Below, in pieces: positions 9,401-15,257 of a DNA stretch of 15,474 nt. The stretch comes from DAOTUB01 sp034437455 (lineage in GTDB: Bacteria > Chloroflexota > Anaerolineae > B4-G1). The position numbers and the translations under genes were made by a program. Each line of letters opens with the position of its first letter. Positions within the stretch are counted from its first letter, which is position 1. The notes under the pieces were generated by a model. The model did no database searches. It was not told the origin of the DNA and was given only the letters and a program-made list of their open reading frames with translations. The DNA lies in contig DAOTUB010000369.1 of the NCBI GenBank assembly GCA_034437455.1, forward strand, positions 1 through 15,474, in the 5' to 3' direction.

Positions 9401-10623
9401 AGGGCGTCGATCTCCCGGTTGACCTCCACGAGCGCTTCCTGCATCTCCAGCCCCGCCCGCACTGCCCGCTCGGGGTCGTCGCGGTGGCTTATGGGCGCGC
9501 CAAAGGTGACGAGGAGATGCGGTCCAGCCGGTCCGGCCCCCACTTTGTGAAGCACACCCTCGTATCGCTCGACCACGTCCCGCACGGCCATAAAGTGGCG
9601 GTTGACCACCTGGGTGAGCAATCCCTCGCGCTCACATCCCAGGAACCCGACCAACTCGTCTATCCCGCGCAGATCGATAAAAACAGTGGTCACCCAGCGG
9701 TGGTCGCTTTCGACCGTAATGACCTCCGGCGTGGGGATCAGCTTTCTCAACAGGCCCGGCGTCAGACACGGCGTCAGATCGTCGAGTCGCGCCAGCAGCC
9801 AGCGTAGCACGTTGTGAGGCACACCATCCGGCGGCGTGAGGCGCAGGTCAGGGCGCTCGATCGCGCTGGAACGCAGCTCGGTCCCACGCAGCTCAAAGAC
9901 GCCTTCCTCTCCCCCCGAAATGACGGTGATGGTCTCGCCGGCCAATTCGCGCGTCGCCCGATCGATGAAAACCTGCCCCGCCTGGGCCAGGTGCTCAGCG
10001 TGGCCCATCGCCGCCAGCGCTGGCCCCATCACGGCATAATCGGCGTTGTCGGGCGTGCCCAGGCTGACCAAAAAGACGTTTCCGCTGCCCAATCCGATGG
10101 ACATGCGGAGCGGGAACTCGCCCAACGAGGTCGCCACGTGGGCGAACTGTTCCCCCATCGCCTGCTGCATCTCCCAAGCGGCGCGGCAGGCGCGCGCGGC
10201 GTGATCCTTGCCCTGGTAGAAACTGAGCGCCGCGTCGCCCGCAAACTGGAGCAGGTCGCCACCGTAGCGCATGGCGATGCCGTTCATCACCTCGAGGATG
10301 CTGTTGACGATGGCGGTGATCTCTTCGGCCCCTTCTTTGCCAATCTCGCGGGAGAAGCGCTCCGTCATCGTGGTGAAACCGGAGACGTCGGCGAACAACG
10401 CCGTGCCGTAGCGAAACTCGCCCCGGCAGACCTGCTCCTCCCGCTCGCTGACGAGGACGGCCCGCGGGAAATAGGTGCCCACGGTCGAAAGCAGCGCCCG
10501 CAGATGGGAGATGCAATCCACCATCTCATCTGCGGCGAGGGGCAGTTCGACTCGCTCCCGCCAACCGGGAGGCATGTAGCGTTGCAGAGATTCCAACTCG
10601 CTAGACGTCAATGGATTGGACAT
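6442..10623 (-). CDS. Tandem adenylate/guanylate cyclase domains fused to a STAND-type ATPase and TPR repeats
   Basis: The product is a 1393-residue, apparently cytoplasmic signalling protein. Cyclase homology domain 1 spans about 72-230 and has the metal-binding pair Asp79 (FADVSGFT) and Asp130 (FAGDAAL), but the Asn/Arg motif is replaced (VMGPALAAMGHA). Domain 2 spans about 308-475. It has Asp317, Lys360 and a full VMGDMVNLAAR motif (Asp449, Asn452, Arg456), but the second metal Asp is lost. An AAA_16-like ATPase follows, with Walker A GGAGMGKT (548-555) and Walker B LLLVIEDVHW (about 670-679). From about 930 to the end the sequence is helical TPR-like repeats. This architecture is typical of large sensor-regulators in Chloroflexota; output could be cAMP, cGMP or protein interaction. 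The ATG has no clear ribosome-binding site. A palindromic element lies 67 nt upstream of the start. Confidence 0.92.
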   Translation of the reverse strand: MSNPLTSSELESLQRYMPPGWRERVELPLAADEMVDCISHLRALLSTVGTYFPRAVLVSEREEQVCRGEFRYGTALFADVSGFTTMTERFSREIGKEGAEEITAIVNSILEVMNGIAMRYGGDLLQFAGDAALSFYQGKDHAARACRAAWEMQQAMGEQFAHVATSLGEFPLRMSIGLGSGNVFLVSLGTPDNADYAVMGPALAAMGHAEHLAQAGQVFIDRATRELAGETITVISGGEEGVFELRGTELRSSAIERPDLRLTPPDGVPHNVLRWLLARLDDLTPCLTPGLLRKLIPTPEVITVESDHRWVTTVFIDLRGIDELVGFLGCEREGLLTQVVNRHFMAVRDVVERYEGVLHKVGAGPAGPHLLVTFGAPISHRDDPERAVRAGLEMQEALVEVNREIDALIGDAPGLQRPLLRQAMGMTTGFVFAGSVGSTRRWEYTVMGDMVNLAARLMASAADGEILVADNTVRHLGKRFELRPREPMRVKGKSEPIPYSQVLGLAQLPSLLGTVEGRIVGRQAELDTAQGLLDGAIQGAGGVLAVHGGAGMGKTRLTQEIAQRAQEQGMEVIVGSCLSYGGDIPYLPWADVLRALLGISATERSAQLQQLAHGLAEAGLTGWEALVAEPLDLEAEETELTASLDPRLRQQRLFDIVLELIQRHAQAQPLLLVIEDVHWTDPTSLELLDYVARNVASFPALVLILHRPEEWLDGRWQKFEHAAEITLEELSDTASQALIADLLETKDVPERLVELVVGKAQGSPFFTAEVVRAFIDAEVLRRDDGRWELVADPDQAGVPDTIHGVIQSRIDRLEETARRVLQVASVIGRIFSTPVLGGVYPYDDLDGTLPWRLSQLGTLGLVMMDVEEALEPEQRYLFQHALTQDVAYESLSYARRRELHRRVGTFVEVEGWEALSERLGFLAYHFFQGRAWREALRYSLEAGRKAQREYANEVAIAHLERALQAAAELDEPFEEKRLEAHETLGEVMTIVGRYDEALEHLGAARVLVVEAWPSSVERERRLADLFGKTAGAYEAKGEYKAAFSWLEKGLELPRIKGQIEEAQLYIGGARIFNRQGNNDQAARWCKRGLMTAQQVGGIEGQKALAWGNYLLGAILVSFGDVGTAVQHCQQSLALYQDLGDLLGQAQAHTNLAMAHYFQDAWRLAIRHHTAAMNLAEQIGYAMGMARSSTNLGEVYLIQGDLEHAQERYQQALEIAQRWGMTYGVALLHNNLGAAYARGEEWHEAATHLKQSWDLFEEIGSEEFLAELFRHRANVALGLGRLDDALAHAERSLNYAQTHDMRLEEGMTWRVLGRVHRERGALDLAEESLAQALEIAQEADKRHEIALTHLELARLRLQQGREVEGKELAQQSAQVFGELGARLDLEEAERLLGG

Positions 10624-10644
10624 ATTAGTTGCCAGTCGTTCGTG

Positions 10645-10672
10645 GTTAGTGGTTAGTTGTTAGTGGTTAGTC
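10645..10672. repeat. Heptamer array GTTAGTN, four copies, with an inverted counterpart at 10813-10833
   Basis: Four heptamers (GTTAGTG, GTTAGTT, GTTAGTG, GTTAGTC) lie head to tail. On the far side of the inserted palindromic element, CACTGGT, CACTAAT and CACTAAT (10813-10833) form the inverted version. With the element removed, the two arrays would face each other as an imperfect hairpin between the HD gene's stop and the cyclase gene's start. It may act as a terminator, or be an iterated heptamer repeat of the sort scattered in many bacterial genomes. Confidence 0.5.
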
Positions 10673-10689
10673 GCCAACTAGCCACTGGT

Positions 10690-10810
10690 CAGCAATTCCC
10701 GTTTTGTAGCCGCGCTTTCCATAGCGCGTGCATTTTGCCACATGAAACATCCTTCGCGATATAGAAATCGCGGCTACAACTCTCGTTTTTTCCCATAACG
10801 GGAATTGCTG
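10690..10810. mobile_element. MITE-like palindromic element, copy 1, with 9-bp flanking direct repeats
   Basis: Terminal inverted repeats are CAGCAATTCCCGTT (10690-10703) and AACGGGAATTGCTG (10797-10810), a perfect 14 bp. GCCACTGGT flanks both ends (10681-10689 and 10811-10819), as expected of a target-site duplication. Inside are two mini-hairpins facing each other. The first has stem CGCGC/GCGCG and loop TTTCCATA (10711-10728), preceded by TGTAGC. The second is the inverse orientation with stem CGCGA/TCGCG and loop TATAGAAA (10755-10772), followed by GCTACA. There is no coding capacity, so any mobility would depend on a transposase elsewhere in the genome. Confidence 0.75.
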
Positions 10811-10832
10811 GCCACTGGTCACTAATCACTAA

Positions 10833-11405
10833 TTAGCGCAGTGCCCTCAATGCCTCGTACAGCGCCCGCGCAGCAGTAGACTCAAACGACGCAGCCTCTG
10901 GCGAGGACCAAAATTCCTCCAGCCAGCGATTGCCTGTCGTCTGCTCGTAGACATATGCCTGGATGAACATGTCGAGCCGGTCGGCATCGCGGACGAGCCG
11001 CGCCTCGGCACTCGTTCCGTCCTCAAACTCTTGCCACCAATCGCGCCATTGTTCGTTTGCTATATTGGGGACGCCTTGCAGCAAAGCGCCCAACACCTCC
11101 AACTCCGCCTTGCTCTTGGCGCCAGGAGGGAAATGACGCGCCGCAGGTGTGGGAACGTCGCTGAGCACACTCTCCGGTAGATCGTGAAGCAGCGCGATGG
11201 TCAGTACTTTGGCCTTGTCTATAGATGGCTCCACCAGCTCGGCCATCATCAACGAGATAAAAGCCACGCCGAAGCTATGATCGGCCACGCTCTCGGCATC
11301 GGCCACGCCGCGCATCACCCACCCGGCGCGCGGCACGCGCTTCAACTGATTGGCGTGAAGAAGCAACTCCAACAGAGCATCGGTTTCCACGGCCCGATCC
11401 GTCAA
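10833..11405 (-). CDS. HD-domain protein, YfbR/HDDC2-like 5'-deoxynucleotidase family
   Basis: The 190-residue product has HD-superfamily metal ligands in order: His43 (VADHSFG), His74-Asp75 (ALLHDLPES) and Asp142 (RDADRLD). The N-terminal region (LLELLLHANQLKRVPRAGWVMRG) is characteristic of the YfbR/HDDC2 group, which dephosphorylates deoxynucleoside 5'-monophosphates. The exact substrate here is inferred. The start is a TTG at 11405 that overlaps the stop of the upstream adenosine-kinase gene by 4 nt (TTGA), so the two are probably translationally coupled; no strong ribosome-binding site precedes it. The next internal Met (31) would remove conserved N-terminal sequence, which supports the TTG. 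The stop codon lies within the heptamer repeat region. Confidence 0.87.
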   Translation of the reverse strand: MTDRAVETDALLELLLHANQLKRVPRAGWVMRGVADAESVADHSFGVAFISLMMAELVEPSIDKAKVLTIALLHDLPESVLSDVPTPAARHFPPGAKSKAELEVLGALLQGVPNIANEQWRDWWQEFEDGTSAEARLVRDADRLDMFIQAYVYEQTTGNRWLEEFWSSPEAASFESTAARALYEALRALR

Positions 11406-11887
11406 GCTTTATACCCGATCATGCGCAGGAAATCTTTGCGTTGGGCGACGTCCTCTTCCGTTTCGATGCCCTTCGTCTTGACGCCATCCACCACACCGAG
11501 GATGCCCCGCCCCTGCTCGGTCTCGACGAGGATCACCTCGACCGGGTTGGCCGTGGCGCAAAAGATGCGACAGACTTCGGGCGTCATCTTGACCGCGTTC
11601 AATACATTGATGGGGTAAAAACCTTCGCCGAGGAAAATGATAAAGCTGTGCCCTGCGCTCAACGCCAGCGCGTTTCGCTTTGCCAGCTCGATCAATGTGT
11701 CATCGGTGCCGCTGGCGCGCACCAACGCCGGACCAGAGGCCTCGCAGAAAGCCAATCCAAACTTGATGCCGGGCACGGTGCCGACCAATGCTTCGTGCAG
11801 ATCCTCCACTGTTTTGATAAAGTGCGACTGGCCCAGAATAAGATTGACGGCCTCTGGCCTTTCAATCTGCACCACCTTCAGTTCCAC
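11402..11887 (-). CDS. Adenosine-specific kinase family protein (Adenosine_kin, formerly DUF355)
   Basis: The 161-residue product matches the Adenosine_kin family over its full length. Recognisable stretches are NLILGQSHFIKTVEDLHEAL, GIKFGLAFCEASGPALVR and GHSFIIFLGEGFYPINVLNA, and the family norm is about 160 residues. Characterised archaeal members bind adenosine or AMP and are reported as adenosine-specific kinases; activity here is inferred. The start is GTG at 11887, preceded by GGGAGGTGG about 5 nt upstream. It is the first gene of a two-gene unit with the HD nucleotidase-like gene, which points to purine nucleoside/nucleotide salvage or homeostasis. Confidence 0.9.
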   Translation of the reverse strand: MELKVVQIERPEAVNLILGQSHFIKTVEDLHEALVGTVPGIKFGLAFCEASGPALVRASGTDDTLIELAKRNALALSAGHSFIIFLGEGFYPINVLNAVKMTPEVCRIFCATANPVEVILVETEQGRGILGVVDGVKTKGIETEEDVAQRKDFLRMIGYKA

Positions 11888-12083
11888 AAGCCACCTCCCG
11901 CTTTTCTATGGAGCAGACAACACTTCAGGAATCAAGCAGCGAGGGTTCTGGGGCTATCCCATCGCCACCGCCTCTTGTACCATGGCAGAACCTCCCCAAC
12001 GTCCGAAACACCACCGCTATCCCTCGATTACAGGGACGCTTCGTCGTGGGGATCATAGCCCCTAGAAACGTGCTTACAAATCG
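11888..12083. other. Intergenic gap with several short inverted repeats
   Basis: The 196 nt between the response regulator's stop and the kinase gene's start hold GGGGCTAT (11950-11957) facing ATAGCCCC (12055-12062). Also present are GGTTCTG (11944-11950) facing CAGAACC (11986-11992), and a GGGG(N7)CCCC hairpin at 12048-12062. Any of these could end response-regulator transcription, but none has an obvious T-tract. The kinase ribosome-binding site is at the left edge. No ORF is convincing. Confidence 0.35.
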
Positions 12084-12473
12084 TTAAGCCGGAGTCTCGT
12101 CAATCCCCAGAATATCGCTCACGCTTTCCAGCAATTCCTGTGGACTGAACGGCTTGGTGATGTAATCATCCACCTTGGCGAGGTGCAGTCCCAACACTCT
12201 GTCAATACTCTGCGCCTTGGCGGTGACGACGATCACGGGGATCTGCTTCAGTTCATCGTCGGCCTTCATCTGCCGGTAGACCTCCCACCCATCCATATCC
12301 GGCATCATCAGATCCAACAGCACCAGATCGGGTTTGAGTTCACGTACCGTCTTCAAGCCCTCACGGCCGCCAACAGCGCCGACAAGTTCAAACTCCTTAC
12401 GCCTAAGAATTAGTTTGATCAGATCGATCATCTCGGGTTCATCTTCAACGCAGACGACTGTCTTTTTCGCCAT
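12084..12473 (-). CDS. Stand-alone receiver-domain response regulator (CheY/PilH type)
   Basis: The 129-residue product is a single receiver domain and nothing else. Phosphorylation-site residues are visible: Glu10-Asp11 acidic pocket, Asp54 phosphoacceptor in LVLLDLMMPDMDG, Thr84 (VIVVTA) and Lys107 (YITKPF). There is no DNA-binding or enzymatic output domain, so it should act by protein-protein contact or as part of a phosphorelay. The usual Gly-Ala-Asp-Asp before the conserved Tyr reads Lys-Val-Asp-Asp here, a mild deviation. The ATG has GGGAGGATT about 8 nt upstream. No histidine kinase lies in the window, so it is an orphan here. Confidence 0.95.
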   Translation of the reverse strand: MAKKTVVCVEDEPEMIDLIKLILRRKEFELVGAVGGREGLKTVRELKPDLVLLDLMMPDMDGWEVYRQMKADDELKQIPVIVVTAKAQSIDRVLGLHLAKVDDYITKPFSPQELLESVSDILGIDETPA

Positions 12474-12627
12474 TCAGAAATCCTCCCTCTAGCATCATCA
12501 TCATCTCTCGCCAGCAAAGCGACGTGGATCAAAGCATCGTACGGTTGGAGCCGACACTCCCTAGTGTACCACTATCCTGCCTTCAAGTCAAACTGTTTCG
12601 AGGATTCGGCCTTCGGCCCACAAACAC

Positions 12628-12741
12628 CTCAGGTGCACCTTCTCAAAAAGTCGGGGAATGTAGCCGAGGTTTCCATACCTCGCCCTAGCGCGCTATGGAA
12701 AGCGCGGCTACTGCCCCGAATTATTGCCAAGACACCCTCAG
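12628..12741. mobile_element. MITE-like palindromic element, copy 2 (ends approximate)
   Basis: Two mini-hairpins face each other. The first has stem CGAGG/CCTCG and loop TTTCCATA (12665-12682), preceded by TGTAGC. The second has stem CGCGC/GCGCG and loop TATGGAAA (12689-12706), followed by GCTAC. They are enclosed by TCGGGG (12652-12657) and CCCCGA (12714-12719). Weaker pairing continues out to CTCAGG (12628) and CCTCAG (12741), which sets the approximate ends. No clean target-site duplication is visible. It fills much of the 396-nt gap 12474-12869, where I see no gene. Confidence 0.6.
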
Positions 12742-12748
12742 GCAAAAG

Positions 12749-12776
12749 TTGCGCTGTGGTGAGAGTGCGCTATAAT
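12749..12776 (+). promoter_or_regulatory. Probable sigma-70-type promoter for the rightward genes
   Basis: TTGCGC at 12749-12754 and a perfect TATAAT at 12771-12776 are separated by 16 bp. They lie about 95 nt before the first plus-strand start candidate (12870) and at the divergence point between the minus- and plus-strand gene blocks. The site is immediately right of palindromic element copy 2, so the element may have brought or modified it. Confidence 0.45.
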
Positions 12777-12869
12777 TATACCACATGCGCAAAGATTAGC
12801 CGATAGCGTTCAGTCGGCCGTGGATAGCCGTGTACCGCTGATCGCTAACTGCTAGCGTGTGAGGACATC

Positions 12870-13211
12870 TTGAGTACTAAGAAAACCTCGCAACCTGAAG
12901 ATCTGGACCCGCTGGTTGGTCACAACTGTGAACCGCTCATCACCCGGTTGGAACCAGGCGCACAACTTTCCGTCTACCAGGGCATAGGACCCCACGACGA
13001 GTTGGCAGCGATCCTGTTGGGGATGCGACCATACCTCCAAAGGGATCGTCCACACTCATCGTTCCCCCTCCCCACCAATGACCTCGCGTACAACCTCAAA
13101 TATGCTCCGAAGAAACGCCGCGTGCTCGAAACCGGCACCAGCGTTCTGACAGTAACTCATACCATTGGAGGAATGAAGAAACTATGGGAAACCTGCGACG
13201 ATTGGTATTAG
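12870..13211 (+). CDS. Doubtful hypothetical ORF upstream of DUF211
   Basis: This 113-codon frame starts with TTG, preceded by GAGGA about 5 nt upstream, and overlaps the DUF211 start by 28 nt. I recognise no domain; there is no signal peptide or membrane segment. An antisense frame in exact codon register (12852-13055, minus, GTG start with GAGGGG upstream) is also protein-like: its stretch AWFQPGDERFTVVTNQRV recalls bacterial PH-like domains. Positional GC is coding-like in both directions, so composition cannot decide. The region could be a real small gene on either strand, a decayed gene, or the leader of the DUF211 operon. Confidence 0.3.
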   Translation: MSTKKTSQPEDLDPLVGHNCEPLITRLEPGAQLSVYQGIGPHDELAAILLGMRPYLQRDRPHSSFPLPTNDLAYNLKYAPKKRRVLETGTSVLTVTHTIGGMKKLWETCDDWY

Positions 13212-13471
13212 ATGTATTGAAACCACTCGAGCCAAGCATCGTTGAACTGGCACAAATGTTGGCCGATCTGGATGGTGTAGATGGCGTCAACATCTCGATC
13301 TATGAGATCGATCGGCGCGTAGAAAACGCCAAGGTAACCATCGAAGGACACGACCTGCGTTACGAGACCATAGCCGCCCTGATCGAGGAAAATGGCGGCG
13401 CCATCCACTCTATTGATGAGGTCGCGGCGGGCGATGTGCTCATCGAGGACGTCATCACGCCGCAGGATTAA
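13184..13471 (+). CDS. DUF211 family protein
   Basis: The 95-residue product matches the small DUF211 family over its full length. Hallmarks are the N-terminal RRLVLDVLKPLEPSIVELA, the GVNISIYEID strand, KVTIEGHDL, and GGAIHSIDEVAAGD near the C-terminus. Family structures show a ferredoxin-like fold, known mainly from archaea, and the biochemical role is not established. GGAGGA lies 11 nt before the ATG, rather far but usable. It is followed after 13 nt by a VIT/CCC1-type membrane protein gene on the same strand, so the two are probably co-transcribed and the protein may regulate or assist metal transport. Confidence 0.88.
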   Translation: MGNLRRLVLDVLKPLEPSIVELAQMLADLDGVDGVNISIYEIDRRVENAKVTIEGHDLRYETIAALIEENGGAIHSIDEVAAGDVLIEDVITPQD

Positions 13472-13484
13472 TCTGGTATAACGT

Positions 13485-14096
13485 ATGGATAACCCGTATG
13501 AACGTATAGCGCAGCGCATCAATGAGGTGCGTGAGTATGAACGTATCGCCGGCTTTGCCAAGATCGCGCGCCGCGCCCTGGCGAACAACTCCTTTGACGG
13601 CGTGCTGACCATGGTCGGCGTCATGACGGGCCAGTACCTGGCCAATGTGACCGATCCCCGAACCGTGATCCAGGTCGGCGTCGCCGCCTCTATCGCTATC
13701 GGAGTTTCGGGGCTGTCGGGCGCTTACCTGGCCGAGTCGGCGGAACGCGGGCGCGAGCTGGCCGAACTGGAAAGGTTATCGCTCACCGACCTGAACGATA
13801 CCAAGATCGGCCGCGCATCACGGATGGCCGTGATCGTCGTGTCGTTGGTAGATGGCCTGTCGCCGCTGGTTTCTTCGCTGATCGTCCTGATCCCTTTTTT
13901 CATTGCGCCGATGATCGGCAACATCACGATCAGTTACGCGCTCTCTCTGCTCATCGGCCTGCTCAGTCTGTTCGGACTGGGAACCTTTCTGGGCCATATC
14001 TCTGGACGCAGCCTCATCAGCTATGGATTGCGCACCACGGCTGCGGGCATTGTAGCCGTCGTGCTCAACTTTTTACTGAACGGTCGACAGAACTAG
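13485..14096 (+). CDS. VIT1/CCC1-family membrane protein, putative iron/manganese transporter
   Basis: The 203-residue integral membrane protein starts with a short charged helix (ERIAQRINEVREYERI). Five hydrophobic segments follow: SFDGVLTMVGVMTGQYL, VGVAASIAIGVSGLSGAYLA, a VVSLVDGLSPLVSSLIVLIP segment, ISYALSLLIGLLSLFGLGTF and a C-terminal AAGIVAVVLNFLL helix. The Asp-Gly near the first segment, the Glu-rich stretch after the second (ESAERGRELAELERL) and the five-helix layout match the VIT/CCC1 family, which moves Fe2+ or Mn2+ across membranes. The closest resemblance is to the short archaeal branch (TIGR00267-like). The ribosome-binding site is weak. Pairing with DUF211 suggests a metal-handling operon; direction and substrate are unknown. 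Confidence 0.82.
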   Translation: MDNPYERIAQRINEVREYERIAGFAKIARRALANNSFDGVLTMVGVMTGQYLANVTDPRTVIQVGVAASIAIGVSGLSGAYLAESAERGRELAELERLSLTDLNDTKIGRASRMAVIVVSLVDGLSPLVSSLIVLIPFFIAPMIGNITISYALSLLIGLLSLFGLGTFLGHISGRSLISYGLRTTAAGIVAVVLNFLLNGRQN

Positions 14097-14219
14097 ATCT
14101 GTATACGGCCGAGTGTCCCTACTGTGGCGCGCTCATCAAAGGTACGTAGACGTAACCTTCTCACGAGAAAAGTGTTTTTCTTATTGGTATTCTCGACGTC
14201 TACGGCAAGGCAGGTACTT

Positions 14220-15077
14220 ATGAATCAGAACATCGCAGTGGTGACAGACAGCACGGCTTATATCCCCCCAGAAGCACTGGGGGACCTGAGCATTCCCGTG
14301 ATCCCTCTCTGGGTCTTTTTGGGCGACGAGCGGTTTCGAGACGGCGTGGACTTGGACCCTCCGGGCTTTTACCACCGGTTGCAGACCAGCGCGTCTTTCC
14401 CCACCACGTCCCAACCCTCCGCCGGGGAATTTGTGGATTTTTTCCGCAACGTCGCCGACGAGGCACAGACGGATACCATCGTGGGCATCTATGTCACCAG
14501 CAAACTCAGCGGCACCATGGCCTCGGCCGAAGCCGCCCGGGCGCAGTTACCTGAACTCAACATTGTGAATATCGATTCACTCCTGACCTCGATGGCGCAA
14601 GGCTTTATCGCCCTGGCGGCGGCTCGCGTTGCCGCGGACGGAGGCTCGCTAGAAGAGGTCATCGCTGCGGCTCAAAAAGTACAGGAGGAAATGAGCCTTC
14701 TGTTCACTGTGGACACGCTGGAATATTTGCACCGTGGTGGGCGCATTGGCGGCGCCAAGCGGCTCCTGGGGACAGCCTTGAGTATCAAGCCGTTGCTGCA
14801 CATTGAGGAAGGAATCGTCAAACCGCTGGTTCAGGTACGAACCAAACGGAAGGCAATCGCGCGGATGTTGGACATCGCCGAGGAGCGACTGGGCGATAGA
14901 CAAATGGCAGAAGTAGCCATCATTGACGCGAACAGCCCCGAGGAAGGAGATGCCGTCGCCCAACAGGTCAGGGAGCGCTTTGCCATCTCCCCGGTCTATC
15001 GCACCGTTCTCAGCCCCGTCATCGGCACACACGGCGGGCCGGGCACCGTCGGCATCGCTTTCTATCCCGAGCGTTAA
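14220..15077 (+). CDS. DegV family fatty-acid-binding protein
   Basis: The product is 285 residues from the ATG at 14220, the usual DegV length. The frame is open back to a GTG at 14124, but the family start (IAVVTDSTAYIPPEAL) falls right after 14220 and AAGGCAGGT precedes it, so I choose the later start. Family features are TDSTA near the N-terminus, TSQPSAGEF, the SGTMASAEAA motif of the lipid-binding cleft, DTLEYLHRGGRIGGAKRLLG, and the C-terminal GTHGGPGTVGIAF. DegV/FakB proteins bind a fatty acid and present it to a kinase such as FakA for phospholipid synthesis. No FakA-like gene is in the window. The 123-nt gap after the VIT gene makes shared transcription uncertain. Confidence 0.93.
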   Translation: MNQNIAVVTDSTAYIPPEALGDLSIPVIPLWVFLGDERFRDGVDLDPPGFYHRLQTSASFPTTSQPSAGEFVDFFRNVADEAQTDTIVGIYVTSKLSGTMASAEAARAQLPELNIVNIDSLLTSMAQGFIALAAARVAADGGSLEEVIAAAQKVQEEMSLLFTVDTLEYLHRGGRIGGAKRLLGTALSIKPLLHIEEGIVKPLVQVRTKRKAIARMLDIAEERLGDRQMAEVAIIDANSPEEGDAVAQQVRERFAISPVYRTVLSPVIGTHGGPGTVGIAFYPER

Positions 15078-15102
15078 CCGCTTCTCGCATCCAGCGACAA
15101 AG

Positions 15103-15257
15103 GGGTATAATTCAAAAGTCTGGGGAGCTTTCGACGTAGCCGCGCTTTCCATAGCGCGCAGGCCCGCGAGGTATGGAAACTACATAGCCCCGTTTTATTG
15201 AAAAGATACAGTCTGGAGAAAAAAGAAACCTGTCCCCCAGAGTTCTGAATTATACCC
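15103..15257. mobile_element. MITE-like palindromic element, copy 3, with 9-bp flanking direct repeats
   Basis: The ends form a long imperfect inverted repeat: GGGTATAATTCA at 15103-15114 continuing to CTGGGGA, and the complementary CCCCCAG to TGAATTATACCC at 15234-15257. GCGACAAAG flanks both sides exactly (15094-15102 and 15258-15266), a 9-bp target-site-duplication signature. Inside is an intact mini-hairpin (stem CGCGC/GCGCG, loop TTTCCATA, 15141-15158) preceded by GTAGC. The inverted partner at 15167-15185 (CGAGGTATGGAAACTACAT) has lost about 6 nt, which destroys its stem. It lies 25 nt after the DegV stop and encodes no protein. Confidence 0.72.

Noticed and set aside
9814..10656. Plus-strand ORF opposite the cyclase domains
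   Set aside because: The minus frame contains complete cyclase motifs with metal aspartates; the plus frame has no recognisable domain.
12564..12806. Plus-strand 80-codon ORF sharing the string ALWKARL with a minus-strand ORF at 15074-15313
   Set aside because: Both strings are translations of the same repeat core (the hairpin copy read in one frame), not a protein family. Both ORFs simply run through the palindromic elements.
14124..14219. N-terminal 32-residue extension of DegV from the GTG at 14124
   Set aside because: The extra residues are basic and unlike the family, while the ATG at 14220 has a ribosome-binding site and falls just before the conserved TDSTA start.
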